This document shows positions 42,697-56,584 of a stretch of 64,000 bases of DNA, in pieces. The position numbers and the translations under genes are program-made. The notes beneath the pieces are model-generated. The model ran no database searches. It was given only the letters and a program-made list of their open reading frames with translations, and was not told the DNA's origin. Positions within the stretch are counted from its first letter, which is position 1; each line of letters opens with the position of its first letter. Origin of the DNA: Opeltia flavorubescens (lineage: Eukaryota > Ascomycota > Lecanoromycetes > Teloschistales > Teloschistaceae); NCBI GenBank assembly GCA_000442125.1, contig KE546969.1, forward strand, positions 558,001 to 622,000, read 5' to 3'.

Positions 42697-45600
42697 GATA
42701 CCGGTAACGAATAAAACTATTAATCTCTAATAGTAGGCTTTTTCTCGCTAATAAGCGGCTCTTTAATATATTCCTGCTACTTAATATTAGTATTAATATT
42801 ATTAACGGTCTACCGTAGTTTAAAATTGATTCCGGGCTAAAATAGCGTTTATACTTTTCTACTAGTATTTTAATATTATCTAGGCGGTATTCCGGTATCT
42901 ACTAGTTATTTTTAAACCTAAAACTAACTTAATAAATAAGGTATTAAATAGAAAAACCTTTATTTATATAGATATAGTACTTATAAAAGATTTATTTAAT
43001 TTTAAACTTTTTATTAATATTGATAATAATTAAGGGTATAGATATATAGTAGTACTAGTAGGAATTATTACTAAAATTAGTAATAAACTCTAGATATACT
43101 ATTAATATTATATTATTAATTTTTAAAGTAGGTAGTAGTTTTAAATAATAAACTAATAGTTTAATACGTTTAATAATTTTAAAAAAGCCTACTAGCTATT
43201 ATTTATTCTTTTTAAAAGTAAACCCCGATATATTATAGCTTTAATATAAATATATTTTTATAAAATTACTAACCTTAAAATAAACTAGTTAGTAGTATAT
43301 ATTATAATATTTTTTTATTTTTATTATAGTAAAAATAATAGTATTTTTAATATTAATATATATAGGCCGGTACTTTTTTATAGTTATTAGTATTATAGTA
43401 TTCGGTATTATAGGTACGTTTACGGGTTTATAAACTTTTAAAATAGTTAGGTTATAATAATAAACTATCCGTATTATAATTAAAAAAATAGCTAGTTTTT
43501 TAATAAAAGCGTTAGTAGAAGTTTTAAAATTTAGTATATATTTTAATTAAATAGTTTATTTAGGGTTTAATAGATATAAAAGGTTTAGTACTTTATAAAT
43601 TTTAAATTTAAATAATATTTAATTAGATATTTTAAATATAGAATTATAGTTTATAAAGTTATTAAAAGCCGTTAATATTTATAAAAAAATAGTAGGCTAT
43701 AGTTTAAAATTATCTAGTATAGTAATATAATAGCGTATAGTAATTTTAGTAGTTTAGTTAGATTATTTTAATATATTATTTATTTATAAATATTAAGTAG
43801 TAAAATATTATAGATCTATTTTTAATATTTTAAGTATTTAGTACTATAATTAACTAATAAACTTTCTATTATAATTCGAAATTACTATTTATAGTATATC
43901 CTAATTTAGTTTTACTAGTCTATTTAATAGATATTTAACCTATTATTTACTATTTTAAATAGTTTTTTTAAATAAATAAATAATTATTTTAGTAAATTTA
44001 TTTATTATTAATATATAATAATTATACCCTTTATATAATTTTAATAGAATAAGAATAAAATTAATAATAAACGTATAGAATAGTTTTACGGGGTTAAATA
44101 CTAGTTATAAAATTCTATATAGACGGTAGTAAGATATTTAGTTAACTTAATACTATAAATAATAATAAATAAATTTATATAGTTTCGTTAATATATTATA
44201 TATATAAAGGCCTTTTATTAAATATTTATATATATATAAATAGCTAGGATAGCCTATTCTATTATATATTAGCTGGAATACTTCCTTTTTTATATTTATA
44301 GGTATTATTAAATATAAACCTTCTTTATTATTATTAAAATAGAGTAGCCCGTTAATAATATAATATAGTAATTTAACGGTATTATTATCTAGCTTTATAT
44401 TAGCTTTAATAAATTTTTTAACTTTAGTTTAATAACCTTTTTTAATATATCTATCGATTAATTATTAGCGGAATTTAATTAATATTTCTACTAGATTTAC
44501 TAGAAAATAATATACTATAAAAGTATCTATATTTAATAATTCGTCTATTTTTAAATAGTATTTATAACTAGTAAGCTTTATAATATATTTAAAATAGTAT
44601 TTATAACTTTAAATTTATAATAAATATTAAATTTAAAATATTAAAAGTATTTAGAAGCTTATATTAAATAGAAGTTAAATTTTTTTATAAATACTATATT
44701 TAAACTAGTCTAGTATAAAATACTAACTATAATAGAATAATTTATATTAATTATAGTAATTTATTTAACTATTTTAATTATATAAAGGATTTTTTTTATT
44801 ATTTAAACGATACCTATAACCTTTAATTTTATAAATTAATAGCGTATTTTAATATTTAATAATAAACGGCTAAAAAATAGAATTAATTATTTATTTTTCT
44901 ATTTAAATTCTTTGTTTATTTTATAAATAGCCTTATTTAAATTATAATAAATATAAACTATAAGATTAAATTTTTTACTAGCGTCTAGATTTATATATAG
45001 TACTTAGCTTTTATTAAAATAAACTAGAATTAATAACGATAAAAAAAGCTTCTATAGATAGTAGAATATATTAAAGTTTTTACGTATAAATATTACTAGT
45101 AAACTTTAAGTAGTAGTTTTTTTATAAATATTACTTTTAATAGTAATATCGCGGTTTATATAAGTTTTACGCTTTTAAAATAGCTTAATAATAATAATAT
45201 ATTTATTAATATTTTATTAAAAGTAGTTTATTAAGCTAAAATATTTTTTAAACTATTAGAATATATATAAAAACGAAAATTTTAAAATTACTTCTAGCTT
45301 ATTTTTTATAATTATAAATTTAAAGGTATTAACCTTCTGGTTTAATGAATATATAGATATATAGTTAATAAACGATTTTATAGGTAATAAATATAGATTT
45401 ATAGCGTTAAATATACTAAAAATTTAATTAAAATACTCTATATATTTTTTTATTAAAAAGAAAAATACTATAATATTATTAATATAAACTTTATAAAAAA
45501 AGGAAAATAAGTATAAAATCCTATCTATTATCTATTATATATAAACTAGTAAATTTTAATAATTTATTACTAATATTTTAAATATTTTTTAGCTTTAATA

Positions 45601-48600
45601 CGAGATAACTATTAGGTAATAGTAATACTACTAGTTAATCTATTATTAGTAGAAGAAGTTTATAAAGTCTACTATAAAAAAGACTTTAACGCTATAAATT
45701 TACGCTAAAATTTCTATTTATAGTAGAACTAGGTAAATATCTAGTATTAAAATCTTATTAAGTGCTAGAATATTAATAATAATATAGTTTTTAGGGCTTT
45801 AATTAGTATCTTTTTATACTATAAAGTGAGGAAACGAAAATAGAGTAGCTATAATAGTTTATTTTCTTTAATTCTATTTATAAAGCTTATTAAAGGCTTT
45901 ATTAATAACCTTTTTAATATAAATATTAATAAAGTATATATAAATTTATTTAAATTTATAAATCTACTTTTAATTTTCTATTAATAGAATATCTATATAC
46001 TTAAACTCTAGTATATTAATTATATTACTGGTATCTTATTATAAATACGGGTAGCGTTTAATCGGGATAGTTAAGGTAGCTCGTTCAACTTATATTCTAA
46101 AGATTATTACTTTTATAGAATATACTACTTCTATTTAATAGTTAAAATTAATAGTAGTATAATAATAATAGTTAAAGTTATAGTAGCTATTATAGCGGCT
46201 ATTATATAACGTTTAAAGTTTTTTAAAAACTATTTAAACTTTTATTTTAGCGTTTTAATAGCTAGTTTATAATTTTTTAAATTAATTTAATAGTATTTAT
46301 TAGCTTTATATTTATAAACGATACTTAACTAAATTTTTTTAACTAATTAAATAAAAAATAATAAATTATTCTAAATATAGATTTATTTAAATATATAATT
46401 TATAATATATATATAATTAGTAAAAATATATAAAGTTTTAAATTTATAAATAAAATTACGGTTTTATAAAAGGTTTAAAGATTTTTAATATAGGCTAGCG
46501 ATTTTAACGGCTTTACTAGCGTATAATAGTATTATAATACGTTAAGTACTATATATAATAGCGTTTATTCTAGTACTTTTAATACTAGTAGCGATTAATA
46601 CTATTATATTATTATAAAAGCTTATAGTTATTATATTTATAAATAAATATATATTAATATTTTTTATTTTTAAAATATTAATATTAGTAAGTATATTAAC
46701 GCTTAAATCGTCTATTAAATAAAACTCGCGCGTAATAATAATAAATTTTATAGCCTATTTATTAAATATAGAAATTTTAATAATTATAAATTTAATAATA
46801 TTATATCGACTTTTACTAATACCTTTAATAATTATAAAAGCTGGTATCTTCTAAATTATAATATATAGTAGCTATTCTAATAGAAATTTTCGGTTAATTA
46901 AGCTTATTATATAGTTTATATTTTATTAAAAGTTATAATTTTTAGCGTTTAATTATAAGTAAATATTTATAGTTATATAATAATGTTTTTAAAAAGTAAA
47001 ATCTATTATTAATATATTCTTCGCGGTTAAACGAATTAACTAGGGTATTTATAATAGTAGCTACTTAATAACCTCTAGTTTAATAACTTTTAATATATTT
47101 TTAAATAATTTAACTAATTTTAAATAAGTTTACGCTAGTACTAGTAAAATACCTAGCTTAATAGTTAGCTTAACTATAATAGCTATAGTTAAAAGTAGTT
47201 TTTTATTATAGCTAGAGCGTAAATACTAATATAAAATATTATTTAACTTAAAAATTTCGTTATATTTATTATATTAATATATTTTAACTAATTTAGATTC
47301 TGCGCGCTTTATTATAATAAAATAAAATTCTACTATATTACTATATTAATTAGGATTTTTAATAATAGTATATAGAGTTTTATTAAACTTTTTATTTATT
47401 ATATATTCAGCTCTAGTAAAATCCGTTAATTAATAGAAGCTATTTTTATAACTTTAGTACTATTCTGTTCTATCGCCTAAAATCTACTTACTAGAAGCTT
47501 CCTATTAGAAGTAGACTCGCTAATTATTTAATTAGTGGCTTTTATATAGATTCTAGCTATTATTATACTATTAATAACTGTAATTTTACTAGTTTTCGGT
47601 TTAATTTTATTATAGCGGAGTAATTATTTTAAATAGAAACTATTAATAATTATTTTAAATAGTACGCTAATTATTCTATATATTAGGCTTACTCTTAATT
47701 AATAGAGCTTATAAAGCTATAGAAAAATTCTAGTATTAATATATAATAGGAAATATATTCAGTTAATTTCTTTATATATAGTTTAAATATATAAATAATT
47801 ATTTAAGCGTATAAAAGAAATTATTTTATAATAATTAATATATTATTACTTTTTTATATTATTTATTTTTATCTTTTTATAAAAGGTATAATTTTAATAT
47901 TTTATAGTTTTTATTACTATTATAAATATCGAACTAATTATTTTTTTTATTTCGAAGAAATTTATAAAAGGCTTTAATAGTAGTTATTACGATTTTATTT
48001 AAAATCGATATTTATAACTAGATATTAAAATATTTAATACTAATTATTATTTAGGTATTTTTAATAGATATTATCTTTATAATTTTTATTTTAATAATAA
48101 TATTATTAAAATATTTTAAAGGGTCCTTTTAAGTTTATATATTGTTAATAGTATAATATATCTATTTTAGCTATACTAGCGTAATAGACGGTAGCTTGCT
48201 AAAATAGTTTTTAAAAAATATATATTATAATTTAATACTTTCGTTTAATTATAATAACTTATAGGTAGGTTTACTAATTATAATAGTAAATTATATAACT
48301 ATTTCGCTTTATAGATAAGAATCTAGATTATAATAAATTAAGAATATATCTATTATTTCGTATTGAATTTTTATACGCTAAATAAAAGTATATATATTAT
48401 AATAAATATTATATAATTTTATAGACTTTGTAAGCTACTTTTCGCTATTTAATTAAAATAAATTAATATTACGAGCCTTCTATTGTAACTTAATAATAGC
48501 TAATATAGTTATTAAATTCATCGGTATAGTAATTAATTAATTCTAGAAGTTTTATATAAGAAATCCTAGTAGTTAAGCTAGATAGGCGTTTATAAATAGT

Positions 48601-49460
48601 TATTTATTTAAAAGAGCTTATTATTATTATAAAAAATTATTATTATTTATAAGTTCACTTTATTATTATTATAGTAGGATTTTTATTATATCTAGCGGCG
48701 GTATAATACTATTTTCTAATTTTATTAAATAGAGTAGGCTGGATTTAATATTAGAAATATAGTTTTACTATTTAAATATATTAATAAATTCGGTAATATT
48801 TATAAGTTTATTAAATTATTATAAATTTTCTAATAAATTTAAAAGATAAAAATAGAGGTTTAAACTATTTTAAATAAAATTTATAACTAGCTTTTAAATA
48901 TAGGCTTAAAAGCCTTTATTTTTAAAAATTATAGTAGTATTATTATAGAAATCGCTTATTACTTTAATAAAGATCTATAAATACTTATTTTAATCTATTA
49001 AATAAATAGTAATAAAAGCTATACTAGCTTTTATTATACTAGCTTAAATTACCCAGCTATTAAAAGATTCCTATATTAAAGAATAGTATAGGCCTGGACT
49101 TTTTTTATAGATATAGTTAGTATAGATTTTAAAGATTATTATAAAGGCCTAATTCTATTTTAAAAACCGTTTAATATACTTTTAGAACTTTTTAATATAG
49201 AAGGTAACTATAATAAAAGCTAGTATAATAATAAGGTTAGTTAAATCCTCCGAATTATTATAAAAGGTACTTAAAACTTTACTAAAAGGACTAGAAACTA
49301 GAATATATTTTAATTAATTCTATTAACCGAATATTAATATAAAAGCGGTAGTTTAGTAGATAAAAAAGTATTAAACCTATTTAAAGGATTTAGTACTATA
49401 TAATAATTAATAGTATATATATATAGAAATTAATAGTACTGTATTTTATATAAGTTATCT

Positions 49461-49504
49461 TTAATTGCTACTACTTGTTATATTAATTGCTACTACTTAT
49501 TATA
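49461..49504. repeat. 22-bp duplication at the LTR/primer-site junction of D
   Basis: TTAATTGCTACTACTTGTTA starts at 49461 and recurs in RIP-shifted form at 49483, the second copy running into the right LTR at 49498. On the minus strand this is the LTR end plus the place where a primer-binding site is expected, so the candidate site AGTAGTAGCAATTAA appears twice. The priming tRNA was not identified. Confidence 0.65.
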
Positions 49505-49702
49505 TAGTAGGTATAGGGTAATAGTATTATATTAAAGGTAAGGAACTATTTATTTATAGAATCTATAACTAAATAAATATAAGCGTTAAGAGGCGCTAAA
49601 CCTAATTAGGTAGATATATTTAAATGGCCTCCTTCGGGCCACGGTAGCCACTCAGCCCTACCTGCCCTATCAGCCTTCTGCCTATACGGTATAGCCGCAA
49701 CA
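49498..49702 (-). repeat. Right LTR of element D (5' LTR)
   Basis: 205 bp, ending GCCGCAACA. The part from about 49618 to 49702 keeps CpA and TpG (for example CCACGGTAGCCACTCAGCC), while the matching part of the left LTR is shifted to TpA. Two ends of the same element thus carry different RIP loads. Confidence 0.9.
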
Positions 49703-49707
49703 ATTTT
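49703..49707. repeat. Right target-site duplication of element D (ATTTT)
   Basis: Identical to 42464-42468. Confidence 0.85.
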
Positions 49708-49922
49708 CCTTTCTACTACTACCGATTTTTAATCCTTTATATTTTAATTACTATTATATTCTAAAATTAAACGCTATAAAAGCCTTTTAAATATTTATAA
49801 CTATATTTATAAATATCTATTCTATTTTTTCTACTAACTTTTTAACCGCTAACTCTACCGATAAAATAATTATTTCGTTTCTTTTAAAACCCGCCGTATT
49901 ATACTATATAATATAGTATTTC
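49708..49922. other. Spacer between elements D and B2
   Basis: 215 bp of AT-rich sequence with a few GC-richer words and no recognised feature. Confidence 0.6.
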
Positions 49923-50102
49923 TGGCAGAAATCTCTTGCAGAGAACTAGTAGTAGTAAAGGTTACTTATTCTCTATCTACTACCAGCTGACTATATACTA
50001 GCTCGTTTAGCTTATCGCTATCTAATCGTTATCTACTAGTACGTATAACTAATATTGTATATATACCGTATATTAATACACGCTAAAGCAAAAATTATAA
50101 TA
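49923..50102 (-). repeat. Single LTR of B2 (3' LTR)
   Basis: About 180 bp, starting TGGCAGAAATCTCTTG and ending at a RIP-shifted form of TTATAACA. It is the reverse complement of the B1 LTRs (186 bp). The adjoining AGTGCCGCTAAATAAAAG matches the sequence just inside the right LTR of B1, which identifies it as the 3' LTR. Confidence 0.88.
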
Positions 50103-50941
50103 AGTGCCGCTAAATAAAAGAAAAGTATAGCGACTTTACTATTATATCCTATATTATATATTATATCCTATAAACTATTTTTGTATAACTATAACCTATT
50201 TTATATATTATTTATAATATTATAGAGTACAAGTACCTTTAAAATCCATTTTCCCTTATACTAAAACGCTTAAATATACGCTATTTTATATAATAAAATA
50301 ACCTCCTATTAAACCTTTTTATAGACTTACTATATAAATTTATATAGTAATTCTATATAAACCTATTAAAAAATAGTAAAAGTTTTAACGTCTGCTTAAC
50401 CGTTTACTTGCGTTAGCCTTATTAGTTCGTTTAAACTCCCTAGTTAGCTTTATAGTTTTCGCTTTTATTAATTCCGTATTAATAGATTTCGCGTTTATAG
50501 TTATTAATAAACTTTTAAACATTATTAAAATCCTTTATATAATACTATTAGTTATATACCGGACCCTAGCCTTTCTAGCGTACTAGATATTAGATAGTAA
50601 ACCTACGGCTTTATCGTATAGTTTTTTTATTAAAAAGTCGCTCGATTTCTTATAATTTTTATTTTTCTATATCGCTTTCTATCGCGATAGCCTCTAGGAA
50701 GTTAGGTTTTAAATAATAAAACGGGTCTATTTAAAGGGGTTCGAGCAGCTTTAAATATATAATTTAAAAAACTAGATGGATATTCTAATAATTAGGGATA
50801 TTAAGTTAATACGCTAGATATCCTACTTGTTTTATAGTTTTAAATAGGTTTATATATTAATATAATAGTTTAGTTTTAATAGATGAATTTATCGTTAATA
50901 TAAAATATTTTTTATATAGGTATAGTAAAACCTAATTACTA

Positions 50942-51805
50942 CCTTATGGGCCCATCGATAATTTTAGATACCTTCTTAAGATAGTATCGAAATAGGCTAG
51001 AGATAGTGCAAAGGTATTAATCGAGGAAATACTAGGTAATTACCTAGTATTCTCTCGGTAGATACTTTCTCTAGAAGGTGTTATATGTCAGGTGTTAAGT
51101 GCTAAAAATTTTTTTATAAAAAAGGGTAAAAATAAAAACTTTATTTTTAGTTTAATAAAAAAGTCGCTAATCTTATAGCTTATATAATCAAATTGTATAT
51201 TAGAAAAACAGCTGCTCTATTAGCCTATTATATAAAAAAAATTTTATCTAGTTTGAAACTTTCTCTAGAAGGTGTTAGGTGTTAGGTGTTAGGTGTTTTT
51301 TAGGACTTAAGTGCCAGGATTCAGGTGCTTAAAAAGTGCTTAAAAATTTTTTTTTAAAAAAAGTTCTAAGTAAAAATAGTATTACGTAATATAAATAAAC
51401 TAAAATAGCTAAATTTTATAAGTTTAGCGTATAGTCTAGAATATCTAGCTTATATAATCCCGATTAAAATTTATATACCTATTATAGTTAGCTTAGAAAT
51501 TAGCTTTAAAAAATTTTTACACGAGTTCAAATCAGATAATTCCCTTATAAAAAATAAAATAAAATCGATCTATCGAATTAACTAAATAAAATATAATTAC
51601 GTTATTAAATCTACTATATACTATATATTTTTTTCTATTTCTAGTACCTGATACCTGATACCTGAGAAGGTTTAACACGAAAAGTGGGTTTTAAGCCCCT
51701 ACTATAGTAGGTGTCTAGAAGGTATCAAACGGTGTCAGCACTTACTATAGTAGGTGCCGATACTTTCTCTAGCGAGAGTCTTAGAATATCGTGGTGGCTA
51801 TAAGA
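50942..51805 (-). mobile_element. Palindrome-rich TIR element C2, nested in B2
   Basis: An 864-bp homologue of C1 in inverted orientation, flanked by TA (50940-50941 and 51806-51807). The left end starts CCTTATGGGCCC and the right end, reverse-complemented, starts TCTTATAGCCACC. It shares with C1 the spacerless palindrome (51028-51051), the subterminal GTTAGGT repeats (about 51274-51297) and the motif CACCTACTATAGTAGGTG in slightly changed form. No coding capacity is visible. Its ends keep CpA although the surrounding B2 sequence does not, so it probably arrived later or was too short for efficient RIP. Confidence 0.8.
51028..51051. repeat. 24-bp perfect palindrome in C2
   Basis: Arms AATACTAGGTAA and reverse complement without spacer, extended on both sides by an imperfect CGAGG/TCTCG pair. 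It is the counterpart of 27654-27679 in C1. Confidence 0.9.
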
Positions 51806-54800
51806 TATATTATTCTTATTAAACTACTAGAATATTTTTTTTTACTAGGGGTCGTTTTAATAGCTTAAGATTACGTTTTTATAAAAAGAATTACTTATTT
51901 AGATAAGAGCTATAGTAAAATTAACCTCTATAGTATTAAGCTTATTAAGTTCGCTGTAATCCTAGCTATTAGAAGGTAGATTAAAGTTTAGACTAGCTAG
52001 TTTAAATAATATATTAGGAATAATATATTCTTTTTCTAGCTTATATTAAATTTTAAATTAAATTAGTATAGATATTAACTAGTACGGATATACCAAACGT
52101 TAGTTTTTATTATAGATATTAAACTCGTAATTAACGTTCTTTTAACGATATTAAATATATTTAAATAGTTAGTTTAAATAATAATAGTATATTTAAATAA
52201 TTTAATTAAATATTAAATCTTTTTTAATATTTAAATAAATCCTATAATTTCGAGTTCTATAAGCTAATAATTTATTTCCGCGGTAGTAAGTAGACGCGAT
52301 AGAAATAATATTAGCTATATAGTAGTTCTTATAGGCCGTTTACTAATTAATATAATAGTACTAGGTTTAAAATTAAATATTATAATATTAAAGCCGAATT
52401 TCTTTAAAGTATTTAAATTAATTTATATAATTTTGTTAGAGTTAAAATACTTTAGAATAATAAGTATTAAAAGTACTTCTTAGAGTAGTAAAAATAACGT
52501 TTTTTATATAAAATTTAGCGGATTTAGATAACGTTTAAAGCTATAGTTCCTTCTATTTATACTAGATTTTAATATATCTTTAAATATAAAATTTTTAAAA
52601 TCCTATAGAAGTCTAGCTAATTATATATAAAAATAAATATACTAATAAAAATATTCTATAAGGTTTTAATAGTATTCGAGCTCTTTAAATATTTTTAAAT
52701 ATTAAATTTAAAAAATTATTATAAGTTTATTTTCGCTTACTATTAGACTAAAAGAATTAACCCTTTAGCCTAATAATTTAACGTTAGGATAGCTTAAAAA
52801 AACCTTTTTAAAGGAGATTAAAACGTTCTTATCTATTAATAAATAGAAAAGCTCTTTTAAATTAGATAAATATTTTTTAAAAAACCGAGCTTCTAATATA
52901 ATATTATTAATATATATATAAGAATATTTTCAAAACTTTAAAATATTAAATATTTATCGCTAAATATACGCTATTAGATTTATATAACTTATAATAATTA
53001 TTAAAAACGTTTCCTAGCCTTTATAAGTTACTATAGTAAGTATATATTTATTAATTAGATAGATACATTATTAGTTAAAAAAACTAGTTATATCTAGTAC
53101 AGCCTTTTAATAATAATATAATTTCGGACTATAAAGGCGTAGTATAAGCGTTATAGATAAATATTTTATTAAGATCTTTTATATTAATAACTATTCTTTT
53201 TTTTTTCTTAAATAATTCCTTTTAAACTATAAAGATAGGAAAAAAGAAAAGAATTAGATTAATCGTCTATTCTATACGGCTAAATTTATATATTTTATTA
53301 AAAGTATCGTTAATAACCTTTTATTTCTTAATATTAATAGGGTAGATTTTAGGCTTATACTTAAGTAAGTCTTACTAACTATTTTTAAATAATAATTTTA
53401 TCTATTTATCTTTAAATATATTAATAAACCTTTTATCGATTTATAGTATAAGAAGTTCTATAATAAGTTCGGATAAAACGTACTATTATTTTATATTATT
53501 AAATACTATTATTTTATTAGATAATTCTTATTCTAATTTTAATAAATAAACCTATTTTTTTTTATAAAAACTTATTTCGTTAAATTTAAAAGAATATATC
53601 GTTATATATATATTTTTAATAGGGTTTTTAATAGGTAATAAATCGTTTACAACTAAATTTATATAGGGAGCGCCTATTAGAATATCTAAAAAAGGTAAAT
53701 TTTTGGATGTTTTTAATATACATATAGCCGGTTCTTTAGGTACGTTATATAAAAAACAATTATTATAAGAAATATCCGAAATTATACCGAGATTAAGTTT
53801 TACTAGTATATATATATTTTAACTTATCTTATTACAGGTTAAAATATACGTTATTTAATAGTCTATAATATAAGCGAAAAGTATTATATTTATTTTAGCG
53901 GGTTTAAATAATAAATTACGGTTTAATAGTAAACCTTTTACTAAGATTAGTATTATAGCTTCCGATATAATAAGTACTAAAGTATATTTAGTAGTTTTAA
54001 CCTTAAATATAAAAAAAAGCGTTTTTATTATAATAATAAGAATAATAGCGTTTTTATAACTACTAATAGTCGCTTTTTAGTTTACTAGGGAGAAAGATAT
54101 CTATTCTAGAACTATAATATTATTCCCTATTAAGATATTAGCTTTAAAGTTATTTATAATATAGAGCTCTCTTTTAATATAAGTAAGAATTTAGGTACCG
54201 TCGCTTATTATAATAGGAAAATTTACCGTTTAAATAATATATTCTTTTATTTTATATAGGTCCGTACTAAAACCTTTTATAATTAAAGGTTAAGATATAA
54301 TAAGAATTTTATAGTCTAGCGATATTTTTATAAGAAATTACCTATTTACTATAATCGAACTATAACTAGAATCTAAATAAATAGATTTTTTAAACCTATC
54401 TAGATATATTTTAATAGGCGTTTTAACGTAGTTATAAACATAAAATCTATAATTAGAGCTAATATCGTCCTTTTTAGTGGTAGATTTAATAATTTTAGTT
54501 AAAGGTATAAACGTAGCGATTATAATAGATATAGAAATAAACGTTTTTTATTTATTATAACCTATATATAAATAACTATAAAGCTTATTTTTAGATATAA
54601 ATAAGCTATAATATTTATTATATTTAACTATTTAAGCCTGAGCTATACTTATAAAATCGATAAAAAAGTAATTAATATAGTTTAAAAAGCTTTCTAGATA
54701 GCTTTATAAGTTATTTATAATTAATTTCTGGAAGGTATTTAAATTATCTTCCTATAGCTGCCCGTTGCCCTTATTAAAATAAAGTATATAGTCTGGATAT

Positions 54801-56584
54801 TTATAAGTAGAATCCTTTAATAATATTATATTTTTATTATTTTCTTTATAAAAATCCTTTATAGATATATAAAATATAGTTATCTTAGAACGTTATTATT
54901 ATTAATTATTATTTCTACTATAGTTACAGTTTAATTTTAATACTTTTAATATTAAGAATTTAGTTAATTTATAAAAGGATATTAATTTTAGATAAGCTTT
55001 TAAAGAGCCGGTAAGATAAATTATTATAATCTAGGCGGATTTTAAATATAAAATAGACGCTAACTACTTTATTATACGTTTTAATAAGAATTTTAAATAT
55101 TTAAATAAATATTTTAGATCGAATTCTAAATTTAATTTTAAAGTTAATACGTATTTTAAAAGATATTTAAATAAATAGAGTTTTAAAAATATTATTATTA
55201 AAGTATAAATAACTATTTAAATTATTACTGATTTTACGGAAATTAATAAAAAAATTAACGAAATTAACCGCTTAAAGGGGAAACTTTCGGATATCTACTA
55301 AAATTATTAGGCCGAGGTAAAGTATTTCTTTAAAGCCTATTAAAAGAAAAAGAATTTAGTATTTTTTAATATCTAGTATAATATATATTAAATTATAAAT
55401 CTTTTTTTAATTTAAATATAGAAATAAATAAAAAAACTAATATATTTTCGCTTAATAGATTGATAAAAATACGAAGCTTAAATATAATATTTTAATATAT
55501 AAAGGTTAATTAGTTATAAACGTCTAAAAAATTAATAAATTTAGCGTATTTAATAATAAATTAAATATAACTAACTGGTTCCCTTTAAAAATATATATTA
55601 TAGATAGTATATTTCTCAGCTATAAGCTTACTAAAAATAACGCTAGACGACTTCTTAAATCTCCTAATAAGATAATTTAACTATTCCTTTATACTATTTT
55701 TATTACTTTTTAACCTAATTTTTTTAATATTTAATAGTTTTATTATATATTATACAAGATTTATACTATATTAATAAGTATTTAGGTTAGTTCTTATTAT
55801 AATAGCGGTCTTAATAATAACTAAATTCTTTATTTTCCTAATAAAAAGATAAATATTTCTATAATAATTATTTTTATTTATTATAATAATATTATCTTTA
55901 TTATAATACTTATTAAACTAAAAGTTAAAATAATCTAAATTTAAAGTATTCTAGTTTTTACTTCTGGAATTTTTAAAAGGTCCTAGTAGTCTTTAAGCTT
56001 CTAGATAATCTAGCGGCCTAAGCGGACCCGAATTATATCTAGCTAAAGCAGCCTATACTATAGGATCTATAATATATTATATTACCGCCTTATCTATATT
56101 AAAAGAAAGTAACGGATTTTAAATAAAATTATCGTTCTAAATTAATAATAATAGGCGATTTTTACTTAAAATAGGTAATAGATAACCGAAAATAGTAGTC
56201 TCGATTAATATTTATAAAGTAGTTTCTTTTTTTTATTATATTAAAGAGTTATTTTTTTAATAAAAATTCGATATAAATTTTAATAGTATTTAAAGCCTGG
56301 TAAATAAATATTAATAAATAATAAATTACTATTAAAATTTTTAAATACTAGTAGTTAAACTTTTAATAGCTTTTTTAAATAATAGTATTTCTATAGCCTA
56401 GCGGAATAAATATCTAGACTTACTTTTAAATAGGTTTCTAGATTTCGAACGCCTATAAATAATAGGGTTTAATAGATTTTCGGATAGTATAAATAATCTA
56501 AAAGAATTATTAATAATATAATTAATCGTATAACCGATATTTATAAGTATATCTTTATAATTAATATCTTTATTTATTTTAATA

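Larger units (their letters stand above)
42469..49702 (-). mobile_element. Ty3/Gypsy fossil, element D
   Basis: A structurally complete but broken LTR element of 7,234 bp on the minus strand, with LTRs at both ends and a perfect ATTTT duplication. Read right to left, family-typical traces are a gag-like region (about 47500-49400), reverse transcriptase (about 45050-46600, approximate), RNase H (about 44865-45030) and integrase (about 43940-44200). I first suspected Copia; the RNase H text and the RT, RNase H, integrase order support Ty3/Gypsy. D0 (245-2750) is collinear with its left third. Breaks are very numerous. The right LTR is clearly less RIP-altered than the left. Confidence 0.85.
49923..56584 (-). 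mobile_element. Incomplete Ty3/Gypsy fossil B2, copy of B1
   Basis: The reverse complement of this segment aligns with B1: the LTR at 49923-50102, the chromodomain-like end, and further right the RT, protease and gag-like regions up to about 56584. Only the left LTR is present, so the copy is incomplete and broken, with very many RIP-type breaks. Element C2 lies inside it. Its right limit coincides with a short GC-rich island. No target duplication can be shown because the second LTR is absent. B1 and B2 are the same family in opposite orientation about 25 kb apart. Confidence 0.87.

Noticed and set aside
42469-49702. Copia classification of element D
   Set aside because: Short LTRs with TGTTG-like ends suggested Copia, but the RNase H region and the RT, RNase H, integrase order on the minus strand fit Ty3/Gypsy.
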